Assembly (NCBI GenBank): GCA_030770425.1
Contig: JASJFT010000008.1
Span: 186,001 to 250,000, forward strand
Source of the DNA: Darksidea phi
Taxonomy: Eukaryota; Ascomycota; Dothideomycetes; Pleosporales; Lentitheciaceae
Length of the DNA stretch: 64,000 nucleotides
Direction of reading: 5' to 3'
Below are positions 31,960 to 42,609 of the stretch, piece after piece. The notes beneath the pieces are model-generated. The model was not told the origin of the DNA and did no database searches. It saw only the letters and a list, made by a program, of their open reading frames with translations. A program made the position numbers and the translations under genes. The number at the start of each line of letters is the position of its first letter. Positions within the stretch are counted from its first letter, which is position 1.

Positions 31960-32575
31960 CTAGAGATTCCCAATATAGCACTGTTATCCCAAACCTAGTC
32001 CCTGTCCGATTTAGCTTGCTGAGTAGGTATTTGCTGTCCCGCCTCGACTTGCTTGACCATGCGCGTTCTCAGGCCTCAAAATTTTACCCTAGAAATATAA
32101 CTCCGTCCTAATCAGGCACATTCTTAGTTTTTACCTCACTTTTCCCCTCAGCCGAAATGATAGGCCACCCGAATTTTTCCCGGTGGAGCCAACGCCGCTT
32201 TAGACCTCAGCGGGTCCGCTATTGTATTACAAGTTGAACATCGAAACACGGAAGTTATTAACGGGTATACTAGTGAGCCTATTTAAGCATAGCTTACTCG
32301 AGAATGCTTTAGTTCTATATTAACCTATAATAGTCCCCTTAGCTATAGAAATATAAACTTTTCGATACTAAATAAGTTACCATTACTAGTAATTTTTTCA
32401 GTATTAAGTTATTAGTTATTATTACAATAGTATATTTCTTTGTTATGGAGATCTTGCTACTAATTTTAATATCTATAGTTAATAATTCTAATAATACTCG
32501 TAAACTAATTCATAACCCAGTTGGTAATCTAACTTTTAATATTTCTATCGAATCTGCATGATTAGATGCATCACT
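31960..32575. other. AT/TA-rich island, RIP-like
   Basis: Composition changes sharply: long runs of A/T with very frequent TA dinucleotides (for example 32320-32560), many stops in every frame and almost no CG-rich codons. In Dothideomycetes this is the usual look of repeat DNA mutated by RIP. No residual reverse transcriptase, transposase or terminal repeat can be read, so the original element is unknown. Confidence 0.6.
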
Positions 32576-32576
32576 A

Positions 32577-33366
32577 GGAGGCGATGGTGGTGGTGATGGT
32601 AGTAATGGGAGTGGCGATGTTACATTCAGTCCTGTGCCGCGAATCAATCCACCGCCTACTACGGTTACTAACGACAAAAACCCCGACGTCACGCGAACCA
32701 TTACGCCGTCCCCGTATCCGACACAGATAAGCCTGAAGAGAATGATGATGTCCGCCATTATGGCGGTCCGTATCCACATATTACGATCGGCGTTGGGCCT
32801 CCAGGTCCCATCTGCTCCGGAGCCTGTGGATATCCATGTCTAATTGGTTGTGGTGGCGGTCACGGGCCTTGTATCGCCATAATCAGCTGCCCAAGAGGTT
32901 CCGATTTTTCAAGACCACGAGGACCCTGATAAGGAGAACGACGACAACAATGATGATGATGCCGACCATGACGATGGACCTAAGCCGCTTTGTCCCTTCG
33001 GACCCGAAGAGCGTCTGCCTGCTGTTAATCCACGTGATCTTGGCCCAAATGATCAAGTCGACATGCATTACGGCGTATATCCCGGCACGAGCGGTAAGGA
33101 CCAAGCTAAAACCCCCGGAGGAGACCGAGGCGGACAGCCGTCGAGTTAGCGGTGGTAGAGGAGGCAGACGGCCAACTCCTACTCCTACCCCACCGCCAGC
33201 AACTCAGCGTTTCTAGGTTTACTACGTGAACTAAATCGACGAGGTCAACGGCTACTACGAGTGGCAATTCTTCAGCGCCCCTCTATCCGCAACATCATGG
33301 TCAGCATGCGACACCGAAAACGCCGTTCAATGTTCGGATAGCGGCGACGAATGCCGGAGAGCACAT
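32577..33366 (+). pseudogene. Relic resembling the C-terminal tail of a GH18 class V chitinase
   Basis: Protein-like segments appear in successive frames. The first is GDVTFSPVPRINPPPTTVTN then PDVTRTITPSPYP. After a shift near 32712 it reads HYGGPYPHITIGVGPPGPIC and CGYPCLIGCGGGHGPC. After a second shift near 32895 it reads an acidic Asp/Asn run and GPKPLCPFGPEERLPAVNPRD. Finally, beyond stops, comes IDEVNGYYEWQFFSAPLSA with a Cys-rich end. The order Pro/Thr-rich linker, PPPWP-like block, Cys/Gly clusters and acidic spacer resembles the non-catalytic tail of fungal subgroup C (killer-toxin-like) chitinases. The catalytic domain is not present; it may have been lost in the AT-rich island on the left. 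Family assignment is tentative. Confidence 0.4.
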
Positions 33367-33682
33367 GCGGCGACTTGACTCATCCACCATAGCCAAACTG
33401 CAGATACACTGCACCATATGGGCCCGCAGATGACTGCGTATACAGGAGGAATGGGAATGGACCCGGGTCGCTCAGCCGTCTCAGCAAACCCACCGTGACT
33501 TGTAAGGGCGCAGGGACCTCTCAGGAGATGAAATGTGGAGGCGTAATCTTCGTCAAGAATTTCTCTGCGGTAGCGAACTGTGGGTGGTGAGCTACGTTAG
33601 AGGAAAATGGGGCGATAGATAGATTGGTATCTAATTTTCTCCCATTGAGTGTCATGGTCGCGGATGGAGTCCACCAGCTGGA
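33367..33682. other. Short gap between two pseudogenes
   Basis: About 315 bases with no readable coding segment. It may contain more of the decayed chitinase-like tail. Confidence 0.3.
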
Positions 33683-34471
33683 CTACCAGTATACGTTCAT
33701 CCTGCCGCCAAACTTGTCGAATGGAGATTCGACATCTGTGTCATTCGTCTGTTGACCCATCCTCCTTATAACATCGAGCGTCTTTCCGAAAATATTCTCT
33801 CCCCACTGCTCTCTGCTCACCTGTTTCGCTTCAGCAGCCTCAAATCTGATTCCGAAAAACGAATCTGAAGGATCAGCGAAAACAAGCTCACGCTCTCCTA
33901 GATCAGTAAGACGGTTCAGGAGATCCTTGCTTTCAGTGTCCTCGAAGAACTTTTTGGAGTTTGCGAGTTTAACAAAAATAGGGGCCTCTGGAACTCGCTT
34001 AGTATGGATGGAATCGTGCAATCATCCACGCAATGCACACTGAGAACGTACGCATTCGCCATTGATATTCATCGAAACCCTTCACACTGTCGCCCAAAGT
34101 CTTCCGCTCGTCTGCACTTTTCGCGGCGAGGATACGTTGGAGCGCTTCCTGTAACGCATCAGAGAGCAGATTGGACTAGTTCACGGTCGGGAGCGTGATA
34201 CCTCATCACCGAAGGCTTGTGCTTTCTGAGCCAGGATACATTGTCCGGCAGACTCGTATGTTACGCTTTCAATTTGGAACGGAGACTTGTACCACGGCGA
34301 AAGAAAGCCTCCTTCACTTTCCGTCTCTTTCTAGAAGAAGAGTGGAGATTTGTTAGCTTCCGCGGCTTTGGCTTTGGCCTTAGCTTTAGTCTCGGAGCGA
34401 CTCCTGACTTTAGCGCTAGCTTTCGTAGGGGTTTTTGGTTTAGCAACGACTTTGCGTTTAACCTTGGGCAT
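33683..34471 (-). pseudogene. NADAR-domain (YbiA-like N-glycosidase) gene with one premature stop
   Basis: Three exons can be traced: 34202-34471, 34052-34148 and 33683-33987, with introns of 53 and 64 bp. The second has GTACGT, TACTAAG and TTCCAG signals. The coding length is 224 codons. The N-terminus is a Lys/Ala-rich basic tail of about 40 residues. The domain then shows SPLFF-stop-KETESEGGF, SPFQIESVTYESA, LAQKAQAFGDE, RILAAKSADERKTLG and GERELVFADPSDSFFGI, ending near REQWGENIFGKTLDVIRR. The stop, TAG at 34331-34333, sits where relatives have Trp; TGG to TAG is a single G-to-A change. Everything else, including splice sites, looks intact. NADAR enzymes cleave N-glycosidic bonds of riboflavin intermediates or ADP-ribose adducts. 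Confidence 0.8.
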
Positions 34472-35928
34472 AGTGGTTGTTCTCTCAAGAAAGACCGTGC
34501 CGGGTGGTGCGGAAAAGGATATATAGTCAGGGCGCGCAAAGTTGGAGATCGAGTAACTCTAGGGGCACAGCCAGCCAGCCTAGACACCAGGTTGAGTCTA
34601 AAATACGCAGGCCACTTACCTAGATTCGAAACTCACATGATTGGCCAAGCCCGGAATCCTGCTGCCTTGCACTCCACTAAACTCAAGTTGGGACCATAAC
34701 AATAGATTGAGGAGGCTGTGTATAGATGAATCGCCTACCTATCTAAGAAGTTATCTTGCGGCCTAGATTTGCACCCTATTGTATAGAACGGCCTTTTACA
34801 TCAGCATATCCACTAAGCGACACCTAGCTAGAGAGGAGATATACTGTAGATGCCATAATACTTACGTACTTACCTTGACTTAGAACGTACAACTCTTCCC
34901 AAGGTATATTACTAGATTATACTAGCTAATTCATAGTCCTAATATTATATAGCGTAACTCTACTATTAACGTATTCGGTATGCGAATTGCGCCACTTTTC
35001 CACATCCCGCCTGGGGGATAGCGAAAAGTAGGCGAGTTCCCCCAGCTTGGGTATGCGCGTTGAAGACGTGGTTTTGCTGTGATGGAGAATTGACGTAGTA
35101 ATGTTGTGCAGTAAGGCAAGGTAGAATGCACTTTCGAACATTTTGATACACTATACCACATACGTGCAACTACACACCATGGGAAGCATGTAGTCGTATA
35201 GGAAGAGGTTTGTAACTGCCCGAGCAAGTGCTCTGCCTTTAGAATTCAGAAGTATTAAATACACCGCCTACAAACCCATATGCGACATGGAGCAATCACC
35301 CCTTCCAACTCTCTCCCTACTTTCCTTACTTCCCTCTTTTCCTACTCTCGTCTAATAAACAGCAAATACACGCCCGCTTACATCACAATTCCATCACAAT
35401 CATCCCGTCGGCAAAATACCAATCCAGTACCGCCGTTCATACATACCAACAATATCCACGTGGGCACAAGCAGGGTCTACCCATCCATCCCCATCTACGC
35501 ACTTTTTGCATTGCCTACGCCAGGAACTTCCCTTGTCAGTAAGCTGCGAGCAGGGTTTTGCATGGATTCACAAGATCCATCTCAGAGGAGGAGCAGATTC
35601 TACGAACGTCCAAGATAGCGCGGCTACAGCCGGCATGGGGATGGTAGTATCTGAAATGCGGTTAAACATGCATTCGCTTGCTTGATACTGTGAAACCCTC
35701 AGACATGGGGGTTGACTGCTTCTGATATGGAAAGCTGGTTGAACACGCAGTTTTAACACGAGACATATACAGAAAACTCCAAGTCATTGATGCACACAAT
35801 ATAGACGGCGAAAATGAATCTTTGTTGTATCAGTTCAGCTAAGTGTACACAAAATACAGTGCCCATCGACTAACCCCCACCTTTCTATCCACCCACACAA
35901 AACGCAACCCCTAACATGAGACCAACGC
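34472..35928. other. 1.5-kb intergenic including a second AT-rich island
   Basis: About 34690-34985 is AT-rich with many TA steps and stops in all frames, like the island at 31960-32575. The rest (35000-35928) has ordinary composition with only short, overlapping ORFs, including a 112-codon plus-strand ORF at 35280 with no recognisable features. It ends at the 3' side of the peptidase gene. Confidence 0.5.
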
Positions 35929-37594
35929 TTATGATAGCATCCTGCTCATATCGTTCCTGATACGGTTGTAATCAAGCAGACCCTCGATGTTGCCGACTGC
36001 TGACACAGCGACGTCGCGATCCCAGAGCCTTCTTTTAGCAAACTCCATTACGTCCTTCTCGGTGATGGCGCCCACGACGCGCTCCACCTCCTCGGGTGCT
36101 AACCTGCGGCCGGTGGTAACGATCTGGCGACCAATGTCCTCGGCGACAGCCGTGGTGCCGTCGAGCGAAAGAAGGAGAGAAGCCTTGAGTTGGGCCTTTG
36201 CGCGCTCAACCTCGGCGGAGGTGACGTTGAAGGAGAGGCGGGACCATTCACGGAGAGTAAAGTGAACCAGATCATCGAGACGAGTGGGTTGGTTGGAGAC
36301 GAGGTAAATACCCCAGAGACTAGTACTGTCAGCGCGAGTTTCTCTTGACTGCGTCGGAATACTCACCCAGTGTCTGAGTAGCTAGTGGAGAAACTCATGA
36401 AGCTGGTGGCCAAGTTGTTTTGCGAGACAAAAGAGCTGAGCTTGCTGCCCAGGTATGGTGAGTTACCCATGGCGCGGTCCCAGTTACCTACGATGGCTTG
36501 CGTCACCAAAGCCGTGAAGTAGTCGTCATCGCTCCAGCTGACACCCTCGACAGCAATGGCGATGTTGGCAGTGCCCATGGTGTCGTCACGCATCCTGACT
36601 TCAGAGCCAATGAACTCAGGCTTCTGCTTCTGCTCAGCAGCAATGGACTTGGCCGAGTAGTTCGGGGGTTCGGCGGGCAGGCCGGCAAAATACTTCTCGG
36701 CGAGGTCGACGAGTTGCTGGTGGGGCACGCCTCCGGCTCCGACAAGCACCATGCGGTCGGCGGTATAGTTGGTCTTGATGTAGGTCTCTAGGTCGGAGCG
36801 TTGGATGCTCTCAATGTTTTCCTTGGGGCCGAGGATGGTTCGTCCGAGCGGCTGGCCCTGGAAAGCAGTAGCGTGCAGGTGGTCGAAGACGACTTCCTCC
36901 ATCTGTTTGTCCACCTCTTCTTGTTCGCGTAGGATGACGTCGCGCTCGCGCTCGATGGCCTGGGGGTCCAGTTTAGAGTTTTGCAGAATGTCGGAGAGGA
37001 TGTCAACGGTAGCGGGGACGTCGTTGTTGAAGGACTTGGCGTAGTAGACCGTGTTTTCGCGCTGCTTCCCGTCAATATACACGCTTTCTGGACATCAATC
37101 ACCCCCCGGATGACATACCGAAGTGTAGGCATTCAGATGGCCACCCATGTTTTCTATCTCAAGCTCGAGCTGCTGCTGGGTGCGCTTCTGGGTTCCCTTT
37201 TCCCGAACATTAGCTTCCAACCTTCATCTATGGCCATTGTGATGAACCTATACCTTGAATGCAAGGTGCTCCAAGAAGTGTGCGGTTCCGTTCGTCTTGT
37301 CCGTCTCCGCGCGGCTTCCGGCATCGATCCAAACGCCAACGGTTGATGTCTGGGCCCACGGAGAGTGCTCGGTAGCGATCTACGCAAAAGGGTCAATTGC
37401 ATTTCTCGTAGTTCCTAGAAGGCCTGGCATACTGTGAAGCCATTGCTGAGGGTCGTGGACTCGGTCTTGGAACCGTGGGAGACGGGCGTCGCAAGTCCTC
37501 TTGTCAAGGGCGACTTTCCGTATTTGACCGCATTGATGGCAGCTTTGGAGCGCAGAGCCTGCTGTAGGTTCAATGCGAGCCGCCGGGAGGCCAT
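35929..37594 (-). CDS. MAS1: Mitochondrial processing peptidase beta subunit
   Basis: Five exons (37433-37594, 37254-37379, 37119-37196, 36367-37061, 35929-36319) give 483 residues, the usual length. The N-terminus ([20 protein letters not shown]) is an Arg-rich, acid-free mitochondrial presequence. The M16 inverted zinc motif HxxEH is complete as H88-F-L-E91-H92, followed by [20 protein letters not shown] and [13 protein letters not shown]. Downstream are [20 protein letters not shown] and [10 protein letters not shown]. The C-terminal M16 half ends [14 protein letters not shown]. With the alpha subunit it removes presequences from imported proteins in the matrix. Introns are 53, 57, 57 and 47 bp. 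It shares its promoter with the divergent SDH anchor gene. Confidence 0.95.
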
Positions 37595-37880
37595 TGTACT
37601 AGCTCTGCACTCGGGAGGCGGAGGGATGGGAGGCGGGTGATGGAAATGATGAGGTATATGGAGCTGTAGGTTGCTGCTGAGGTCCGACAAATCTGGACTG
37701 GCCTTGGCAAAAAACGGAGAAATCCGGAGCAGGCGCGATTACCATGCACCGGCCTTGATTGGCTGCGAGTCGGAAACCCGCGACCTCGGCCATCGTCGAA
37801 CCTCAAGACGCTCAAACCGTGTCCCGCTCCACCTCCACCACCACCTCTCCGCTCTCCGTTGTCCAGCTCCCGCAGCAGCA
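37595..37880. promoter_or_regulatory. Bidirectional promoter of two mitochondrial genes, with CCAAT box
   Basis: 286 bases between the divergent ATGs of the processing peptidase beta subunit (37594) and the SDH anchor (37881). An ATTGG at 37758-37762 is a CCAAT box on the minus strand in the context CAGCCAATC. The fungal CCAAT-binding complex (HAP2/3/5 plus HapX or Hap4) controls many respiratory and iron-dependent genes. That it acts here on both genes is inference. Confidence 0.5.
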
Positions 37881-38661
37881 ATGGCCTCCCTTATGCGCCC
37901 CGGCCTGCTCAGGCAAACCTTTGCCAGTCCCGTGGCGTCCCAGCGCATGTTCTCGACCTTCAAGAGTTCTTCTATGAGACAAGCGTCACCATTAGTCCAG
38001 CAGCTCCGACCGGCCTTCGCGCGCACAGCAGCCCCCAAGTCATCAAGAATTGCCGCCTTCCATGCTACGCAGCGCCAGCAGATCCTGCCTCCGCTGCCGC
38101 AGAAGGTTGAGGGCACGACGAACGACCCCACTCCCGTCCCGGATCCGGCGCCCGCGCATGGAAGCTATCACTGGAGCTTTGAGAGGTGGGTGTTTTGAAT
38201 ATCAGTTTCGTGATAGCTTTGGAGCATATGGTGGAGCAAGAAGGTTGGACTTGCCTAAACAATTGGCTAACAGCAGAACAGACTCGTGGCTGCGGGCCTC
38301 GTTCCTTTGACCATTGCTCCCTTCGCCGCCGGATCGCTAAATCCAGTCATGGATTCAATTCTCTGTGCTCTACTTGTCTTCCACAGCCACGTCGGATTTG
38401 AGTACGTCTCTCACGCTTTCGAAAGATGCTTGGCAACAAGCGTCATATATGCCGAGCATGTGAACAGAGCTATATACGATACTAACAAGTTTTAGGTCAT
38501 GCATCATCGACTACTTTCCCAAAGCTCGTGTACCCGTCATCCGCAATCTCGCCATGTGGGCTCTCCGTATCGGCACCGTCACTCTCGGCGTAGCGCTGTA
38601 CTCATTTGAAACGAATGACGTCGGTATCACGGAGTTGATTATAAAGCTTTGGCATGCTTAG
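37881..38661 (+). CDS. SDH4: Succinate dehydrogenase membrane anchor subunit (CybS)
   Basis: Three exons (37881-38185, 38282-38401, 38496-38661) give 196 residues. The N-terminus MASLMRPGLLRQTFASP is a mitochondrial presequence. After a Pro-rich linker comes the conserved SYHWSFERLVAAGLVPLTI. It is followed by the first membrane helix with SLNPVMDSILCALLVFHSHVGFE (heme-ligand His region), IIDYFPKARVP and two further hydrophobic helices. CybS anchors the SDH catalytic dimer in the inner membrane and forms part of the ubiquinone site and heme b pocket. Introns are 96 and 94 bp. The ATG lies in a context (CAGCAATGGCC) close to the fungal optimum. Confidence 0.93.
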
Positions 38662-39130
38662 ATTGGCTTTGGATGGAAAAGCGTCGTGTAAAATACAAAT
38701 AGAGGGACGATGTTGGGACAATTTGGATGGCGCGGCGATGTGAGAACTTTATGTACTAGGGCACCAATTGCAATCCTAAGATTTCAAGTCAATCCATCAA
38801 TGCTCGAAGGCTGAATGTATTGGGTTCTACCATTCCTCTGGATTGTTCAGCTGATGGGAAGTATGTAAGTATAGAGTGCTTTTGAGTGTAAATGAAGGAT
38901 ATCAAAGACTTTTGAGTTGCATCCGCCGGCATACAAAAGTGGACGCAGGGAGGCTGTATTTCGTCGAGGAATTGCCGCAATCTGCTCACTTTGTGCCACA
39001 GTCGTCCTTTAAAGGGTCGTATTCGGTTTTTATGGTGTAAAACGGTGCGGAAGCTGGCGGGCTGGGTCGTGCATCGATCAGTGAGTAGGGGAGTGGCTTG
39101 CTCAACCTTGGAATGCTGATATCCCAGGTA
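38662..39130. other. Convergent 3' region
   Basis: About 470 bases between the 3' ends of the SDH anchor gene and the first F-box-like gene. No coding or repeat signal seen. Confidence 0.35.
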
Positions 39131-40117
39131 TCACACAGCGTCGATGTCGTTAACCGCCGGTTCCTCCATATCATCGACTTCGTCCTCCCCCGTCCCGTCC
39201 CCATCCCCATCCCCATCCTCCACCGCCCACGCCGCCCACTCATCCACCTCAGGACAAACACTCAAACCAAACTTCTTCCTCAACCGCTCCTCACTCAACT
39301 GCCACTCCACCTCCGCCCAATCCAAAAATTCATCCACCTCATCCTCACTCCTCAACCCCCAAACCACCGTCCTCCTCGGCCGACAACTTCTCAAAAACCC
39401 CAAGTCCACCTGCAGCACGCGACAGCAGCCAAACGGACAAAATGCATTAGCCAAGTCGAGCTCCAGGTACTGCAGTCGGCTAGAAAAGGAGGTCAAGTAG
39501 GCTAGCATGTTGTTCCATGTATTGCTCATCCGGCTAAGCGCGAGCTCGTGCGAGATGGAAAGGCGCTTCGAGCGCGTAAGTGCTTCGAAGGTCTCTGGAC
39601 TGCCCTCTTCCTTAGCATCCCAGGACGAGCATGTCATACCCTGCGGTCCTTGGCCGCGCGAGCACAACGCCATGCTGACATTCCTTACCAATTCCATTCC
39701 ACGGGCGGAGAAGAGCGGACGGTCGGGTGGAAGCATGAGCTGGCAGTCTGGGTCTGATCGGGCTGCTTGGGCGAAGACGAAGGGGCGGAAAGGGGAATTT
39801 GCGATCCAGAGGTGGGGTAGTACGAAGAGGTTTTGGGAGAGGTAGAGGGGCTCGGCTTCGTTGTGCAGTTTTTTAGAGACGCGGAGGAGAGAGAGGTGTG
39901 GTTTGGTGTAGGCGGATAGGTTGTCGAAGCGGCTGCCTTCTTGGAGCTCGAACCAGTCCGGTGTGTAGAAGATCTTGCCTACTACGAGGAGGTGTGAGTA
40001 GATTTGCGCTCGCAGCTCGGCCGGTAAGTCGAGAAAGCGGAAGGGCCGGTCGGATTGAGTTGCCATCGCAGTAGAAGCGGGTAGAGTATTGCTAACCGAT
40101 GTAGGAGTATTGTCCAT
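39131..40117 (-). CDS. F-box-like protein, paralogue 1 of tandem trio
   Basis: Single-exon, 328 residues. After about 25 Ser/Thr-rich residues it shows RPFRFLDLPAELRAQIYSHLLVV, the F-box-like LP-x-ELR helix start. Then come a conserved block with LSLLRVSKKLHNEAEPLYLS and LFVLPHLW, and a C-terminal core with YLELDLANAFCPFGCCR. The last 40 residues are acidic; a (CCCCAT)-type hexanucleotide repeat on the plus strand near 39190-39216 encodes an alternating Asp/Gly run. It is clearly homologous to the next two genes but lacks their MGAS start. Such fungal families may act as SCF-type adaptors, but no second binding domain is recognised. Confidence 0.75.
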   Translation of the reverse strand: MDNTPTSVSNTLPASTAMATQSDRPFRFLDLPAELRAQIYSHLLVVGKIFYTPDWFELQEGSRFDNLSAYTKPHLSLLRVSKKLHNEAEPLYLSQNLFVLPHLWIANSPFRPFVFAQAARSDPDCQLMLPPDRPLFSARGMELVRNVSMALCSRGQGPQGMTCSSWDAKEEGSPETFEALTRSKRLSISHELALSRMSNTWNNMLAYLTSFSSRLQYLELDLANAFCPFGCCRVLQVDLGFLRSCRPRRTVVWGLRSEDEVDEFLDWAEVEWQLSEERLRKKFGLSVCPEVDEWAAWAVEDGDGDGDGTGEDEVDDMEEPAVNDIDAV

Positions 40118-40848
40118 GGTGATGATGTTGATGACGGAACCGTTTTGCTAATGAAAGGCCCGGGATATTTCGTAACAATTCGCGGCTTCGGAAGCTTGAA
40201 GTACAGCGAGGACGTTAGAGGTAAAGACCCTATTAGCTACTCTTATAGTGACGAGACGTCTAAAGGTGAGGGAGAACGGCAGAAAGGGCCCGGAGTTGTC
40301 AACATATGGTAGCAGTGACATGCTAGGTAAAGTTAAAAGGAAAGCCGAACACGTCGGCAAGTGAAGGGGGAAGGTAAAGAAAAATCTGGCGATGAGGACA
40401 AAGGGGGGATAGGAGCCATGTATTAGAGTAGACGGAAAAGCGCGCAAGCCATAATTGTACACAAGATGACCGAATGAATCTCCTGCTCTAAAGCTATATG
40501 TAAGATGCATGAAGAAACGAGTGGGATCGACTGATGTGAGCTAGCTTCGGCAATCACGCAGGCAATCCGATGGATACGCGACATTGAGTTTCCCTACGTC
40601 CTTGAAACTCACTCTACCAGAAGGATTTCAGCACTCGGCCTCGGTCGGCTGCTGAATACGTAAGCCGAGGTGTTACTTGGAAGGTATTTGCAAGTACAAT
40701 ATATCATGCTCCCTTCAACCTTTCAGCTTCCAGCCCCCCATGAACCAACCCTGTTTTCGTAGACCTTTCCTCTGTGGAGGGTATACGCCGAGTGTTGTCG
40801 AGCAGTCGAGAAAAACTGCGTATTAGATCCCTAGGAAGCCTTCAATCC
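40118..40848. other. Intergenic between paralogues 1 and 2
   Basis: About 730 bases with short ORFs only. The 120-codon minus-strand ORF at 40148-40510 is hydrophobic but resembles no family and has no paralogue counterpart. Confidence 0.35.
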
Positions 40849-41847
40849 CTAATCTACCTTGAACAAATCCCATTTTGTAGAGTCATCCAACCGTCTGAAG
40901 CGCAAGCCAAAGAGTTCTTTGAGAGCCTTGCGAGTGTAGAGTTCACCGGTCAGTTCATAGTCGAACACGACAAATTGCGACTCTTCTCCCACCTTGAGAC
41001 CGATGACTTCAAATGTATTTGGTGCCACTCTAAAAATCCAGGGGCGTAAGACATAATCGATAGGCCGACAGCACCCCATCAAACAGAAGGCGTTAGTGAA
41101 GTCCAATTCGATGTAGCTGAGTCCATTTCTAAATGAGCCAAGGGTTTCAATCTGGTCACCCCATTGGACACTCAACTGGTTTAAGTGTCTGTTATGGATG
41201 AAATCCAGGCGTTGTTGCTGATCAAGTTGGTCGTAGCCGTAGCCGTAGCCTTTATCCTGGTAGATTTTCCATTGACGATTGTCGTCGGACAAGCCGTGAC
41301 CCTGCTCTTTGTCGATGGCCAGGCTAATACTTCTGACGAGATACAGACCAGCCTGGGAGAACAGGTGCCGCTTTTTGGGTTCTTCCCCGCTGAATGCATG
41401 GTATCGCAAGTAGGGGTTCACGAAAGGCTTGTACTTGTACCATTCTACCGGGAGGACAAACAGGTTCTTGGAGAGATAGATTGCCTCGGCTTCTGCGTGA
41501 ACCTGCTTGGAAACTTGCAAAAGCGAAAGATCAGGCTTCCGAAAGCGCTCATAGTCCACGCAGCGTTTTCCGTTCTGAAGGTCATGGTCATCAGGCGAGT
41601 AGAAGATCTTGCCAACGACGAGAAGCTCCTCGTATACCATGATTCGAAGCTCAGCAGGCAAATCTAAGAAGCGAAAGTGGCGTGGGGGGGTGTGACGATG
41701 AGCCTGAATAGAGCAGAAGACAAGAGAAAGGGCCCTGTTCGACGATCCCATGTCGTTGGTTCGGATAGGTGTCGAGACGTCGGCGTTGGCGCGGCCTGTC
41801 TTACTGGAGTGGAAGGCGTCAGCCACCGCAGACTGCGAAGCGCCCAT
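40849..41847 (-). CDS. F-box-like protein, paralogue 2, with predicted N-myristoylation site
   Basis: Single-exon, 332 residues from the ATG at 41847; the frame is open further upstream but only to a non-ATG codon. The start MGASQS fits the MG-x3-S N-myristoylation pattern. The F-box-like FRFLDLPAELRIMVYEELLVV follows near residue 60. Next come LSLLQVSKQVHAEAEAIYLSKN and LFVLPVEW, then YIELDFTNAFCLMGCCR near residue 250. A short Tyr/Gly repeat (KGYGYGYDQLDQQQ) lies between. Paralogues 1 and 3 share all blocks. Membrane tethering of an adaptor-like protein is a plausible reading, not shown. Confidence 0.75.
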   Translation of the reverse strand: MGASQSAVADAFHSSKTGRANADVSTPIRTNDMGSSNRALSLVFCSIQAHRHTPPRHFRFLDLPAELRIMVYEELLVVGKIFYSPDDHDLQNGKRCVDYERFRKPDLSLLQVSKQVHAEAEAIYLSKNLFVLPVEWYKYKPFVNPYLRYHAFSGEEPKKRHLFSQAGLYLVRSISLAIDKEQGHGLSDDNRQWKIYQDKGYGYGYDQLDQQQRLDFIHNRHLNQLSVQWGDQIETLGSFRNGLSYIELDFTNAFCLMGCCRPIDYVLRPWIFRVAPNTFEVIGLKVGEESQFVVFDYELTGELYTRKALKELFGLRFRRLDDSTKWDLFKVD

Positions 41848-42609
41848 GGTGATCGATGGGGGGCTAATTAGCCCTGACACGAATAAAGAAGGCTGTTTGG
41901 TGTCAGTAATTCGCCAACAGGAGAGAGGATGTTTCGTACCTCGTGTGCGATCCTCGTACGGAGGGTGGTGTTGATGGAGAGGTTCAGTCGGCCGCAAGAA
42001 ATACGAGGTTCATATCAACCGTCAAACCCGTGGTGAAGGTGAACCGCCGGCGAGATTAAGCCGTCAAGTGAGAGAAAAGCGGGAGAAGGCCGATTTGGCA
42101 GATATTTCAGTTCGGGTCTTCTCCTGGATGTAAATGTATGTTGGGATGACGCAAAAGCGGCAGCTAGTAAAATGTCGCTAACGAGGTCGACCGCCCCTCG
42201 CGAAGAGAAGGAGCGAGGGAAGAGGGCATATCATGCAAAAAATGAGCCGAAGATAAAGGCAGAGAACTGGAATTGGAGTTGCATATGAAGATAGAAATAT
42301 ATGTAGTCCATCGATCGTGTACAAACTCCTACTGCGTTTTTGTGTGGACCTTACAAAAGAGACTCCCACTATGCAAACCCAAGCTAATAAATTTTTTGTA
42401 GTCTATCAATTATTTGGAAGATAGTTCTAGGTCAAGAAGAGGCAATAGAAAATGATGCACTATCTATACTATTTCGCATCTTATTCCCACCCTTGAGATA
42501 ATTAGTCGAAGGTGATATGATAAAACCAGGAAAGAAGAACCTAATTTCCGATGTCGCATTTGGTAGACAAAACTCGAGGCACAGAGTCCATTCAACCCAT
42601 GCCGTATCT
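41848..42609. other. Intergenic between paralogues 2 and 3
   Basis: About 760 bases. Short ORFs only; no further paralogue fragment was recognised. Confidence 0.35.

Noticed and set aside
34052..34148. Apparent frameshifts in the NADAR gene
   Set aside because: Both breaks resolve into introns with proper donor, branch and acceptor sites; only the TAG at 34331-34333 remains as a lesion.
34251..34699. Plus-strand 160-codon ORF over the NADAR gene
   Set aside because: It is the reverse complement of the NADAR N-terminus, whose domain and intron signals are on the minus strand.
35280..35618. 112-codon plus-strand ORF
   Set aside because: Thr/Ser/Pro/Tyr-rich, no conserved block, next to an AT-rich patch; no support as a gene.
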